In this document: piece by piece, positions 1-11,826 of the stretch
Numbering within the stretch: position 1 is the stretch's first letter
How the letters are laid out: each line of letters opens with the position of its first letter
Source of the DNA: Hymenopellis radicata
Taxonomy: Eukaryota; Basidiomycota; Agaricomycetes; Agaricales; Physalacriaceae
DNA length: 64,000 nt
Direction: 5' to 3'
NCBI GenBank assembly: GCA_015501595.1
Contig: JADNRX010000089.1
Span: forward strand, 62,001-126,000
Notes under the pieces: model-generated
Told to the model about the DNA's origin: nothing
Database searches by the model: none
Seen by the model: only the letters and a program-made list of their open reading frames with translations
Translations under genes and position numbers: made by a program

Positions 1-19
1 GACTCCAAGGCGAGTCTGA

Positions 20-1460
20 TCTGCAATGATTTCAGCATCAATCCCGCGGGGTTTCCAGAGCAGAAATAAAGGTACGTTACCTTTACTGTTGTCATGTTCG
101 AAAGTTGAACATGACGGTTTAGGAAATTGTGCGGGACTTTCGCTAGCCATGTGGAGCGCATCATCCGCGAGAGAATCTCGTAACGGACTCGCCTGACCTG
201 ACCTACACGCTCGTCGACAAACTCCAGAGTCGGCATCGAGCTCATGCAACTTCGAGGACGAGGGGTGTTCGAAATGGAGGCGATTGACGGGGAAAGGCGG
301 AATTGATGCGAGTAACACTTCTCGATGCAGATCCAGATCTGGTCGAGCCGAGGACCGCGAACGAGAGCCCAGACAATAGGTTGTGGCGATATTGGAAGAC
401 TCTGGACCCCTCGTCTTTGTCAACGACAACCTAGGCGCCCCTTCTCCCTCGACTTCGCGTACGGCTCAAATCCGTCCTCGAAATGAAAGCAAGGGAGCGA
501 GCCAACAGAGAGAAGGTAAGGCCTTGTGCAACACACGCCGACAGCCCCGCTCAAAGACTCTCAGATTCCGAACATGAACACCCAAACATAGTACGCCACA
601 TATCAAAACTCGAACCACACGTCAGCGAGTTCTCCGCATTTGAAGCTTGATTCCGATCTGGATTTGAGGGGTTGGTTACGAAGTCCGCGGTCTCGGCTAA
701 GGCCATGGTACGTCACTTTTTCCAACCATCTTCGAAAGTTCAACATACCAAATAGGAAAATATCCCAGGCAGGACGTCAAGAGCCACGAGAGGGTAAAAG
801 CAACACTCCAAGGGCTTATCGCTAGCATTGTTCGTCGTCTTCCTTGCGTCCGCCGCTGCGCAAAATCCAACGTCGTCTGAGCACCCCCAGAATTCTGCAT
901 CGGCAGCTTCAACCAGGTTGATCTCCGGTTAAGCGACAGAGGTAAAACGCGGAATATGGTACGTCCGTCATGCATCCAATGACGGCGTCAATAATACCGT
1001 TCTAGACTCACAACCAAGTCCAGTCCTGGCGACGACGCCACACTTCGAGTTCGGCAAACCGGTGCTCCCCATTCGGGCTTCGTGACGATGGGGATCTGCA
1101 TGTATTCAATGTTAATCTCGCGGAAATCTTCCCCGAACAAGGAACCAAAGTACGTTACCTTTTTCTGTCATGTTCAAAAGTTGAACATGCCTTTTAGGAA
1201 ATTGTGCGCGATTTTGGCCCGGCGGTTCGCGCGGGACCCAGAACCGCTGCGCAAGAGGGTCTCCTAACAAAGTCAAACGTCTCGACTCGTCGCTCTTCAA
1301 GTCGTTCCTCGCAGTCGGCGTCGAGCACGCCCTCGAATGGACAACATGCCACCTGGGACCAAGAGCGGCAGGCGCCGACGGAAGCGAGGATTGTCTCCCG
1401 AGTAAGATCCAGATCTGGCTGGTTTCCATGAGCCGGAAATTCGCGAGGAATAGAAGATGT
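20..1460 (+). repeat. Diverged direct repeats with intron-like modules
   Basis: Bases 20-380 and 1093-1460 are diverged direct copies. Both begin near GATCTGCA, carry a short GTACGT..TTTAG intron-like module (72-122 and 1150-1197), continue with GAAATTGTGCG and end near GATCCAGATCTGG. A third, weaker module lies at 708-755. Around the module the two copies translate to similar peptides: FPEQ before it and EIVRDF after it. Copy 1 then hits a stop while copy 3 stays open further. I take this as a decayed tandem gene family with a conserved intron position. The protein family is not recognised. Confidence 0.5.
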
Positions 1461-3603
1461 ACGTACCGACTTTATCGTGTGAGGATACCAGGGCAGCTCC
1501 GAAGTCCTGTCAAATGATCAGGGATGTATACCCGCCTTCGAGGACCATCGACGAGCGCGCTTTTCGCCTTGGACATTGTCAACGAAGCCACCACGAAATC
1601 CGGAAACTTCACATCAGGTACGCACCCTGGTAACTTTTGTTGCGACTTGCAGTAATGACACCATGCAGAGTCCTCCGTGTACCTCGTCTTCTTTTCGCCT
1701 CCGGCAGTAAGTGTTGAGAGGGTCGGCAGTGAAGTTGAATTCGGGGTTAAGGTCGATTCGGGAATATACTAAGGCTGTGACTTTTGACGCCGTACACGCA
1801 GAGAGTAGATAGAATAGAGGTCGATTAACATTCAGCAATGTCAAATAATTCGTCGTAGTGTATATACTGTTCCCAATGAAGGCGAATTCAGATCATTAAA
1901 ACTGACAGTGAGGTGAACATACCTGAAAAGCGGGACCAAGCGCATGTACAGCCTATCTGCGAGCATTACCAACATGTCTAACACTCGCTTCCTACACGCC
2001 AAGACCGTCTGAGAACTAGTAACGCATGCTTGAAGCATCGTGCTGCTGCAATGTTAATAAAGTTCAGACCCACTGACAGAAAAACCCGCACCCACCAGAA
2101 CACGCGGTTCTCTCGTTATGTTCATATCAACATTCTTCGAACGTCGCCACGACGAATACAAATACCTTATTCACAGTGAGCCGAAAATGACTCTGTGTCA
2201 TTTCAACAAAGCTTACCTCCAAATTCCGATTGTTTCCGCGCTATCAACGCGCTTCATAGCTTCTGCGCATGTCCGCGGTCGGCGCAGAAAGTCCAGACGT
2301 CGTTGTCGCGGAATCTCGGAGCGACGTGTTTGAGGTCGTGGTCGCGGTAAGAGAGCAAGTCCCAATTCGGGCAACGCCGAGTGATCGACTTGGACTTGAC
2401 TCTCACCACGTCGATCTGTTTTCTGGTGTTCAATAAATTCTAACCTTCTCTCCACCTGCGGGCGCCTCTCATGGATCGGAATTTACTCTTCAAGATTCCC
2501 GTCAGATATCCCGACGGTCATAGGGGCGCGACAACGCGCTAAACGCGTCTTATTCTGCTTTTAACCTTGACCTCGCGTTCCGTTGCCGTTAACTTCGACT
2601 TATATTATCTATGACGAGCGCTGCGGGTGCCTCTTGAAGGCAATCTTATCGTCTCGGGACCGGCAGCCTGGGAACTTGGACTGGGGCGCTGACGCGGCCT
2701 TGCACACTTGCCTCCATCCCTCATCTCGATTTTCCCGGATGTCACCTTTCTTGAGAAACTCCTCGGCGGCGTTAATCGCGCATTTGTATACTCTACTCGA
2801 CGTCGTTTACTCCCGGAATTATCCTCGCAGAATAGGCTGGGCTCTGGAATTCTTCTCTAGGGCACTGTAGGATTTACATTCAACAAACAGGCACGTACCC
2901 CGTCTGTTTATCGGCTGCGCTGACGCATTTGAATAAGCTCCATTTGTGACTCAATGGATCCGCAGATCTCGCGGTGTGGTGATTTTAGCGCCAGGAGCAA
3001 GTTCGCGCCGTGGAACCCTCGTTCTTTTCGTTATGGCTTCTTTGGTTACGTGGTGGCGTTACCATGGCCTGGATTACGACTATGCGAATCATATGGATTT
3101 ACGAACGTTCGACTTCGGAAGTCGTCCTTGCGTTGACGGGATCTCGATTTAAATTCATCTTGGTATGTTCGACTTTTAATTACCTCGTCTCGACGACCTC
3201 ATACTCCTCCCAGATATTCTACCCCAACATCCCTCGACTCGCCGCTATCGCATCCGGCTGTTTATACTTTCAATTCAACACCATTCAAAACACCAACTTA
3301 CGTGTGGCGCGAATTCCGACATTCCGCGAATTCGGTTGACAAAGCTAAACTGATGGCCTGGCGACAGCAACGTAATGGGCCTCGAATGTCAACGAAATGG
3401 ATTCCCTCAGATCTGGATCTCGCCCGAGATATCTTGGGATATATAACCTTGGACCCGCGAGGTCACTCCCCACTTTCTTCCTTCCCTTCCCCCACTGTGG
3501 CCCTCTCTGCCACTACGACCACGATGTCGACGCCGTCGGTCGTCTCTTTGACGTCGTCTTGCCGCCTTCATCGGGATCGCTAGCTCGTCACCGTGTCCGC
3601 TGG
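1461..3603. other. No supported gene
   Basis: Only short open frames on both strands, no recognisable domain and no consistent exon chain. GT..AG pairs occur but do not join into an open frame. Confidence 0.5.
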
Positions 3604-4640
3604 GTAGGTGTCTTCCTACCGTCATGTTGAAACTTGTGCTCATCGTTGAACAGGTGTCGGGACGTCGGGATTGGACTGTTCGCTCGCTCTTTCCGCCACC
3701 TACGGAACCACCTCGTAACTCCAACATGTTCGACTTGGCCTTGCCAACACGTCCGACTTTATGGATCTTCAACTCGAGGCGGCGCTAGTCGGCGACGCCA
3801 GCAACAGGTCACGGTATGTTGGATTTTTCCTTCAACCATGTTCGTTGGTTTACTGACTTACCTTCCTTTAGACCCCCCTCAAGTTTTCCTTCTCTTTGGT
3901 TAGTCGTGCCCTTCACTCGCATCCTTGTTGACGTTCGCGTAGATTGGACTTACCTTGCCGACGTCGACACTAGTCGACGGCTTGACTCTTACTCCTTGTT
4001 TCCTTGGAGGTATGTTGATCTTTTCCTTCGACTGTCCTTCACCGATGTTGACGACTTGCCTCAAGATCATTCTGACATTCATCGCCATCAACGTCTTCAG
4101 GATTGACCTCGCTGACCGCGTCTCTCGGTACGGGGTCGCTATGCTTCCTGCTCTCGAGTATGTCCGCCCGTTCCTTCGTTGGGTATTAATTACTGACTAG
4201 AGTTCCAGCATCGACCTTGAACACTGATGCCTGTCTACTGCAACCTCTCACTGAGGTCAGTCTCTTCTTTTCCGGCTTGTTTCTTCACCGACGCCGGATA
4301 GACGTCGGCCTCGGCCCTCACTTGGCTCTGACTCTGATGGTCATCCTCACTTCAATGTACGGTAAGTGTTTGCCACCTTGACGTCTTTGACCATGGACTA
4401 ACTCGTCATCAGCTTCAACGTTGACGACGATCAAGGCCACCGTCAAGGCTGCGTTGAGTTTGTTAACTCATCATCTGCTGGTATGTTCGCCGGGTTCCAT
4501 GTCATTCAGCTTTGACTAACCCTTCGACTTTGACAAGGATGAAGGCCCTCGTTGACGAAGATGCTCATTGATGCTGCCTTTGGCTCATTCACATTGTTCG
4601 CCTCGTTGTATTCCTTCACTGTTATGGACTCAACTCTTTG
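3604..4640 (+). other. Intron-dense stretch, no firm gene
   Basis: Canonical intron-like segments follow one another: 3604-3653, 3814-3871, 4362-4412 and 4481-4537. Each has a GTAxGT donor, a YAG or AAG acceptor and mostly a TGAC or CTAAC branch-point motif. The block 3654-3813 is open in one frame and can be joined to the block after 3871, but the translation is low-complexity and matches nothing I know. It may be the 5' part of the locus ending at 5462, a spliced non-coding RNA or a decayed gene. Confidence 0.3.
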
Positions 4641-4643
4641 ATA

Positions 4644-5130
4644 GGTCTTGATGGTCGACTAGTACGCGTGCTGGTCTCCTTGTTCGGACTATTAATTGAC
4701 TTGTCTTCAAGTCGAACACGGCAGCATTGGTTCATCGAGTGTGGTCGAGTACTCGTCCTGTTAAGTAAGTCTTCTTTACGGACATGGCGCTATCTGATTG
4801 ACACGTTCATGACAGCCTCTTTTGTTTAATCGGCTTCGCGCTGTAGTACGGATCTGCGTGTCTCTCTGGCGGATCCTTGCTAGGTCTTGATGGCCGTTGT
4901 CGATTCGACTAGTACGCGTGTTAATCTCCTTGTTCGTACTGCTGACTGACTTGTCTTCAAGTCGAACGCACCGGCATTGTTTCATCGAGTGTGGTCGAGT
5001 TCAACTCGTCCTCTTGAGTAAGTCTTGTTTACGCTGGGCATCGCGCTGTCTCGTTGACGATGTTCTCGACAGCGTCTTTCGTTTCCTCGGCTTCGCGCTG
5101 TACGGATCTGCGTTTCTCTCTGGCGGATCT
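4644..5130. repeat. Tandem direct duplication, about 239 bp unit
   Basis: Unit 1 (4644-4882) and unit 2 (4883-about 5130) both open with GGTCTTGATGG and share the CTAGTACGCGTG motif, the segment TTGTCTTCAAGTCGAAC, a GTAAGTCTT donor and the tail CGGATCTGCGT. Each unit contains an intron-like core, so an exon plus intron was probably duplicated. Unit 1 has an in-frame TAA in the segment matching the coding exon of unit 2, so unit 2 looks the better preserved. Confidence 0.7.
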
Positions 5131-5462
5131 TTGAGTCGGCACAGCAGTAAGTATTAGCATCGCGCCATGTCTGTCCGTGGTTTCTGACAATGAAGTTTCA
5201 GTGCTACAGTCGAGCTCGTTCTCTCGGATACGGGGTTTGACACCAAAGTAAGCGATAAACCTGATTGTCGGTCTGTTTATTGACCACAAACTCGCTTAGG
5301 ACTCGGATGAATTCAAATCCACTCTTCCAGGTAAGCGCTCGTTGTGACTTTAGATCTTTTACTGACGAGGATGGTTTGTAGAGCGCGACAGCGTCTCGGT
5401 TCGAATGGTAAGCGTTCCGAGCTGTTTTCATGAACCGGATCTAAACGATTTGACAGTGTTAA
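5073..5462 (+). CDS. Possible micro-exon gene, 3' end
   Basis: Five exon pieces (5073-5146, 5202-5247, 5300-5330, 5382-5407, 5457-5462) are separated by four canonical introns of 49-55 nt. They join in frame into a 60-codon open frame ending in TAA. It includes the peptides ELVLSDTGFD and FKSTLPERDSVSV. Three internal exons are only 26-46 nt. The upstream junction at 5018-5072 would put a TGA just before this frame, so the 5' end is unresolved. No family is recognised. Phase being kept through four joins is the only coding evidence, and it is modest. Confidence 0.3.
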
Positions 5463-5986
5463 AGACGATGTGCAGTCTTGCGGCGGGTTGGTTTTGTTAC
5501 TTGCGAGGTAACACTTTTTGTTACCTCTGACTCCACAGTTTCCGACAGAGTTAAGTAAACCAGTTTATTGATACGTGTACTAGAAAATGTAAGCTACTTT
5601 GTACGATTCGGGCTACTATACTAACAAGTTGATTCGATAGGTGTAGAGTAGAGTAGCGTAAGTAAATAGAGAAGCATCGTAAAGACGGTGCATAAGCCAA
5701 GTAGTCGCGAGGTGGCGATAGGAGGTATTGGGAAGCAGAGGGTCAAGTCGTCGTTGCGCTCGACGTCGACGTCGGCATTGAGAAGAAACGCGGCGCCGTC
5801 CGTGTAGTAGTAGTAGTCGTAAGATCCTGGGAGTGAGTGTGACCGGGGCGCCAAGCACCCTCGAGAGTGCTCCTTCAGCGCGTGACCCCAGCCGTCAGAA
5901 GCGCTCGTCACCCTCCGCACGACCATCTCCTCCGCCGACACCATCTCCTCCCACCACACCATCTCCTCCCACCACGCCATCTCCTC
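5463..5986. other. No gene seen; short hairpin
   Basis: A short inverted repeat lies near 5507-5532 (GAGGTAAC, T-rich loop, GTTACCTC). From about 5936 there is an irregular run of CCATCTCCTCCCACCAC units leading into the minisatellite. Confidence 0.4.
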
Positions 5987-6200
5987 CCATCAACACGCCT
6001 TGAACCTCCTCGCGAGTATCTCCTTCCAGCAAGACCTCTTCACCCTCCTCGAGACCATCTGTGCCCATCAACACGCCTTGAACCTCCTCGCGAGTATCTC
6101 CTCCCAGCAAGACCTCTTCACCTTCCTCGAGACCATCCGTGCCCATCAACACGCCTTCAACCTCCTCGCGAGTGTCTCCTCCCAGCAAGACCGCCTTGAG
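5987..6200. repeat. 78-bp minisatellite, about 2.7 units
   Basis: Copies start at 5987, 6065 and 6143, all with CCATCAACACGCC. The exact 78-bp spacing keeps reading frames open on both strands, which explains the long open frames here. Units differ by a few substitutions. No gene model on either strand is otherwise supported. Confidence 0.85.
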
Positions 6201-6607
6201 GAGATGGGTTCAGCAACCGTCGCAGTGGGCTATATCGTGGCGACTGGTCCAGCTCGAAGAGCGGGGCGGTCGAGACGCACAAAGTAAGAGGACAAGGTGA
6301 TCAGTGATTATATAAGGTGGTGTATTCTGACATTTCGCGTCCTGCTCGACTCTATTCTTGTGTATCAAACGATAATTAGACTATGTTTACTCTTGGAATA
6401 TTCCATCTAGTCTTAATCAAGTAAATTGAATGAAAGAGAGTGAGACGTAAGTAAGACTTTGCTTCCGGCGGCAGTAGTTGAGTTGACCATTCACCACACA
6501 CCACCATCAGTCAATCCGTGTCGACGGGTTCCCACACGCTTTCGGTGCTGACGGAGACGACGAGGACGCACTGAAGAGCGAAGAACAGCACGACAAGGAC
6601 GTTTACG

Positions 6608-9600
6608 ATGAGCAGCCAAGGGAATCACTGCTCATTCGTCCTGCTTGCCGAATTCCACATCCTTGAGGGGGCCCAGCTCAAGTACCAGTTCCCGCAGCCG
6701 CTCGGAGTCGATGAACAGTGCGTGCTGCTCCGCTCCAAGCCAGAACTGTGCTCATTAGGCCTACTATAGGGTGCTAGCCATGTCCATGCTCCCGGACGGA
6801 GCGGAGATGCAGGTCGATGATTGGACCATATTTTTCCTCAACCAGACTCCGTTCAACACCATTTCGCCTGTCGTTGGCCTGGATTCGCCGGATTTGAAGG
6901 CGTCGGGGCTCCCGGGAGATGAGGGCGCTGCAGATGAGCCAGACTTGCTATGCGTGTTGAATCTTGTCCGCACGAAGCATGACAAGACTTTGAATCGGTG
7001 TGCTATTATGTCCATTGTTGGTGCCGGTATTAACCGGTAATATAGAGGCGCGCAAGTTTTGGCGCTGGCGATATGTACGCGACATCCGTTCATCCAAATT
7101 TTCAAAGTGAGGAATCATTCACGCCACTATGACATGCCATTTATCTCGTAACAGCCGGTTCTGCTCATGGCCCTCGACGACTACTTACTGGACCCTTCAC
7201 AAGACTGTCTTGCCCGTCTATTTGACGCGGTCAATTCTATGGATCTATCCGGCGCACCTACCCTCACGCGATTCGAAAAGATGGTAATGCGCTGCTCGGA
7301 ACGTAAAGACGTCTTCGCCGAAAAGTTCGAGCAACAACCACAGGGAACACCAAACGCCCTCTCTGTTGCCGCAAAGCAACATCGCTCCTCGCATTCTGGG
7401 GAATCATTCGCAAGTTTTGAGGATGGACTTCTCCTGCGCGGAAAGGAAAAGGAGAAACGCGTCGACGAGAACAGGCTCCGAGAGCGGGACTGGGACAATA
7501 CCGTACGACCGCGGGCGGACACAGTCGACAGCCATGGAACAACTCATACGGGTAATTCTCACCAGACGACGCCACCCTCAGACACGTCCTTCACGCTTGG
7601 AGGAAGTGCAGTGTGGGTTGGAGATGAGAGCGGGCTTGAGGACGTCATTTCACACGACGGACAACACTATGCTGAAAGTGTAGTGTCAATAGCACCGGCT
7701 AGTACTCTTGTCGGCTCGGGGCGGAAACGGAGGTCGACTGACGGATCCTCGCAATCTTCGCATATGGGAAACCCGACTCTTTTACGTCCGCCGATAAACC
7801 CCAATATGACTTCTTTCGACAGCAGTCATTCTCGAGGTGGCTGGACCAAAGATACCCATTTCTTTCATACCACACTCGCCTATCGAGACCACCAGTTACC
7901 AATAAAAAATGCCCCTGTCTACTTATCCAGAGGAAGTGGGAGACGTATGTCGCTTTACTTTTGTCCTAGTCGCGACGCTTACACGTCGTCCTACAGTATT
8001 CGTTAATAACATTAATCAAAGTCTTCAACGGTACCGTGACAGGACCGTTACATCCACACCTGCACTCGAGCGGGCCACAAACACATCCGATAATAGTTCT
8101 TTTTAACGCATTAGTAACAGGGAAGCGTATAATGTTTCTTGGGCACAAACGTCCTGCCGGAGAAGTGTCTAGCTTCGTGCTTGCAGCATGTGCTCTTGGC
8201 TCTGGATGTGGGGCTGTTCTGCGAGGGTTCATTGAGCGTGCGTTCCCGTACGCGAATCTAAACAATAGGGATGAATGGGAGGCGGTGTAAGTCCTGATTT
8301 TCCATCGCGTATTTCGTATGATCCTGACGTTCTCACCTAGACCTGCATACATTGCCGGCGTAACCAACCCGATCTTTGAGTCATCCCGCGCATGGGATCT
8401 TCTCCTTGATATTAGCACCGGACATGTTGTCGTTGCGAAGGACATCCATGCGACGTATCCTACAACACCCGGCCAGGCATTCAATCCGCCTCTTATCACA
8501 CGAAGCGGTACTCTCAAGGCCGAAGCCTCGTTGGGGGTTGACGATGAAATGATGAAAGCAGGGGGCAAGGGTCCTGCGGACTTTGTGCCCAAAGCAGACA
8601 ATAATGCGGACAGCCTCTTCATGGAAGACGTCAGTAATGTTTCTTCTGCCCCATCTGCCAGGAAATTCATCTTCCATTTCTCTTTACAGATCAAAGCGGC
8701 TATTGAGTATCATTATGGAGAAAGCCTGGTTCGCGTACGGTTCGTTGAGTATGTCACTCGGTTCGTCAGGATGGCTTCTCGCTACGAGGAGGAAGCGTCT
8801 GGAGTTACGAGTATTGGGTACCCAAGTAATCCGTTCCTCGAGTCGTCGGCTGGTAGAACTGCCCGACTTGGGAGTGGGGTTATCTTCAACGATGACTCCT
8901 TAGGGTTGAAGGAACTCGTCGCTAACGCACCCCGCGTGGACGCGTGGCGGAAAACGAACACGTATCAGTACTATATGCAGGTTCGTTTCAGCTTTCCTTT
9001 CTTGGTTTCCCGAACTTACTAGCGGGGGTTTCTTTTTATGGGCATAGGATTTCAAGAAATCGCTGACGGCGAATCCTATCAAAGGGTTTGACGTTGTGCA
9101 TCAGATCTTTCGGTTGCGCCACGCGAAGAAGATGGGCGACGCCGAGGTCTCGCTTCTCATGCAGACGCTAGCTGATAATGTGAATACATATGATCAAGTG
9201 GTGGAGGTGTGTGCTTTTTTTGGCTAGAAGAGTCTACTGATTGCATGTGCTGATATCGATTCGCATTAGCTGCTCTCTTATCTCATGCCGCACAGCGGCG
9301 GGCTCCTTCCATTAGGGTTTGGACTCTTCCACCAGGACGAGTCCGTTCGCAATCGGACGGTTGATCTTTTCAATCAGATCAGAGCATACCCCGTACGTGT
9401 AGTACCCATGTCTGAGGCAAAACGGCCACTGAACTACCGAGTAGATCGGTGTTTTGTTCTTACAAGCTCTGAATCATTTTCAGCGGTATGCCTATGTGCG
9501 GCAAGCCCATGCACGGGTTCGAAGGCCAAGCGACCACCCGCCAGCGTTGTATCCGCCTGCGGTTACTTCGAGGACGCATTCGAATTCTAGCGCCACTATG

Positions 9601-9630
9601 CCAGCCGATAGACTGAACGGGGCTTTTTGA
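6608..9630 (+). CDS. Afi1-like DENN-domain protein
   Basis: Exons: 6608-6717, 6770-6997, 7046-7106, 7155-7944, 7997-8286, 8341-8629, 8690-8980, 9048-9206, 9270-9392, 9484-9630. The product is about 828 aa. The N-terminus (VLLAEFHILEGAQLKYQFP) and the core (LCVLNLVRTKHDK, LAICTRHPFIQIFKP, FLGHKRPAGEVSSFVLAACA, YIAGVTNPIFE) match the Afi1 / stabilisation-of-polarity-axis DENN family. In yeast, Afi1 links Arf3 to vesicle traffic and cell polarity. A Ser/Arg-rich linker lies between about residues 170 and 370. All ten exons keep phase except for one extra base in a run of six A at 7904-7909, between PIK and MPLSTYPEE, both of which are conserved. That indel truncates the protein if real; an assembly error is likelier. 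Start chosen at the ATG directly before the conserved N-terminal strand. Confidence 0.9.
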
Positions 9631-11826
9631 TCTTTCCTTACTATTTCAGCACTATTGCATGTACTCTATCTGTGAGTGCCGCGCTTTATCGTCGCTCCTG
9701 TACAATATGCTCATGGTGGTTCTTGTAGTCCATACCATACATATCCTATTTTGTTCCTGGAGGTACAGTTTAGCACCACATTCGCCTATGTATTTTACTC
9801 ATTCGAATTTTTGTCGTTTGTGTGTATGCGGTACATGTAGAAATATCTAAGTATTCGACTGTTCGACGCTTCTAATACTAATAGCCTCCTACGATGTACA
9901 TGTAGCAGCTAATCGTGACTTCTTATAACCCACCTCTTCTTGTCCGCGTCCGCGTGTTGGTGCCCAGTCCTTCTTGTTCCTCCGAGCTCCACAAAGTCTG
10001 TTTCAAAGAGCTTGATATATACTTGTCCGACGCGTTCACGATCATGTAAAGCATTTCGGGAGAAATGAGACACCAGCTAATCCAACGCATGAGCTATATG
10101 GATATGTTAGAGTCATTCTATTTCAGTGGCGGCGAGCTCTTCCGCCACGGAGAGAGTAATTTTAAAGTTCAGAACGTACGCCATCAATAGGCGCGATCTG
10201 CGAATGATTAATTGCGCGAATCAACCCGTGGGCCGAGGCAAGGGCCGGACCGGCAGTTTGACTCTGGCCAAGCCGGCTTCGGCAGCACTTGAACTGGTTT
10301 GGCCTGCGAATCCGGACTTTGACACCGATTCGGATTTTCGTCCGTGGGCCACCATCAATCAAGCGCAGCAAGTATGTACAACAAGCGTCCATCCCAGAGC
10401 TTTGGTACCTTGGAGCGCCACCTTTGTTTCCTCGAATCGGAGCACGCGCGCGAGCTCCAAAAGCAATTGAGATAATCAGAGTCAATCAGGTCGGAGGCAG
10501 AAAGGATAATTATCAGATATCTCCCTGGTTCACGCTCGTTCCGGGGCCTGTATAATCTGCGAGCCTCGAAGTCTGCGAACGGTAGACATCTCGCTTCTGA
10601 CTGTGCAATGATAAGGATTGTATACAACTGTGGGACGTCACGATCACTGTTCAGTGATTTGCACGCGGAGTGTAACTCTGATGAATTCGTCGGGGAAGGG
10701 AAAGATACGCGCTACATACGTGGTACGACGTGTCACCCCACAAGAACAAAAATTAGCGGATAATCGCTTCGGATGGATGGACGAGGGTCGGGACCGACGG
10801 GTGTTGCTTGGGTGTTTCATCGCGTCGCGTAGGAGTTGAGGCTCTCGCGGATGGCGCGTCGCGAAGGAAGGAAGGTAACAAAAGCAATTCCGACGGCGAA
10901 AGGGAAAACAAGCCTGGGGGATCCTCGTGATGATGATTATTATCCACCGCCTTCAACTGAACGCTCGGGGACTCGCAGATCACAGGCACTTTTTAACCTG
11001 TAGAACGCGGTTATTGGAAAAATACAGACAACCAGGGCGACCAGGGAAAGCCGCATGCTTTCTCTCTGTATGAGTCATTGCACATGCTAAGACACTTTTG
11101 GGTTTATTGTGAAGAGACAGAATGATCTAGGCGAGCTCGAGTGGGGAGGAGAGGTCCTGGAACCTCAAGCTGATCCTAGTGGCGGAACGGGCCGCCTCTC
11201 GGCCTATGGGTGACGGCTGACGGGAACGAAGAAAATATTTGTCCGGCAAACACTCAGGAAGTTTCGGCAGGAGAGTTGGACGGCTTGTCCAGCCCGCGAT
11301 GAGAACAACATCAGTTACACATTGAAAAGGAACATGGTAGTGTGGTGATAGATGCGAGGATTCACGTATGAGAGGTACGGGCTGGAACCGCGTTAAATTG
11401 GAGTAGGACGGAAGCAAGGAGAGATGTGGCGGTGCCCAGGAGAACGAGATACGAGGCTGCTTACCTCACATCGAGCGATATTTTGGAAATCAGTATAGAT
11501 CCGATCTAGATCTGCCGTAAACCCTGATGTCGCACCCCGTGCTTGTTTCGGCTGTGCAGGACCAAAACACTTTGATGTTCCTTTTATTAACACGGTTTGC
11601 GTTCCATATGAGGGGTCTTCGCCTTGTTTGTTCTGCCACCCACCTCTTGGGATTCATGCTTATTAGCTGCATTTTCTTCGCAAACCTGTCTCTTCTCTAG
11701 GTTTCTTCCTTTCCTCCTTCCTTTCGTTCTTGTCTGTTATTTCGACCACTAGCCCCGGTCTTATTTTCGGAATCGGTCATTCCTCCCCTTGTCTTGCAGA
11801 TCGATTCCCGCGTTTATTCTTTTTCA
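9631..11826. other. Intergenic, promoter of the Zn2Cys6 gene at right
   Basis: No coherent gene. Open frames at 10126-10630 on both strands are GC-rich shadows without domains. The last 130 bases before 11827 are strongly pyrimidine-rich (TTTCCTCC and TTTCTT runs), as is usual just upstream of fungal transcription starts, so they probably belong to the promoter and 5' UTR of the next gene. Confidence 0.5.

Noticed and set aside
5867..6287. Repeat-encoded proteins on both strands
   Set aside because: A 78-bp unit keeps several frames open by arithmetic; no start context, splice signals or family support any one of them.
10126..10630. Overlapping open frames on both strands
   Set aside because: No domain, no splice chain, and the composition is GC-rich repeat-like.
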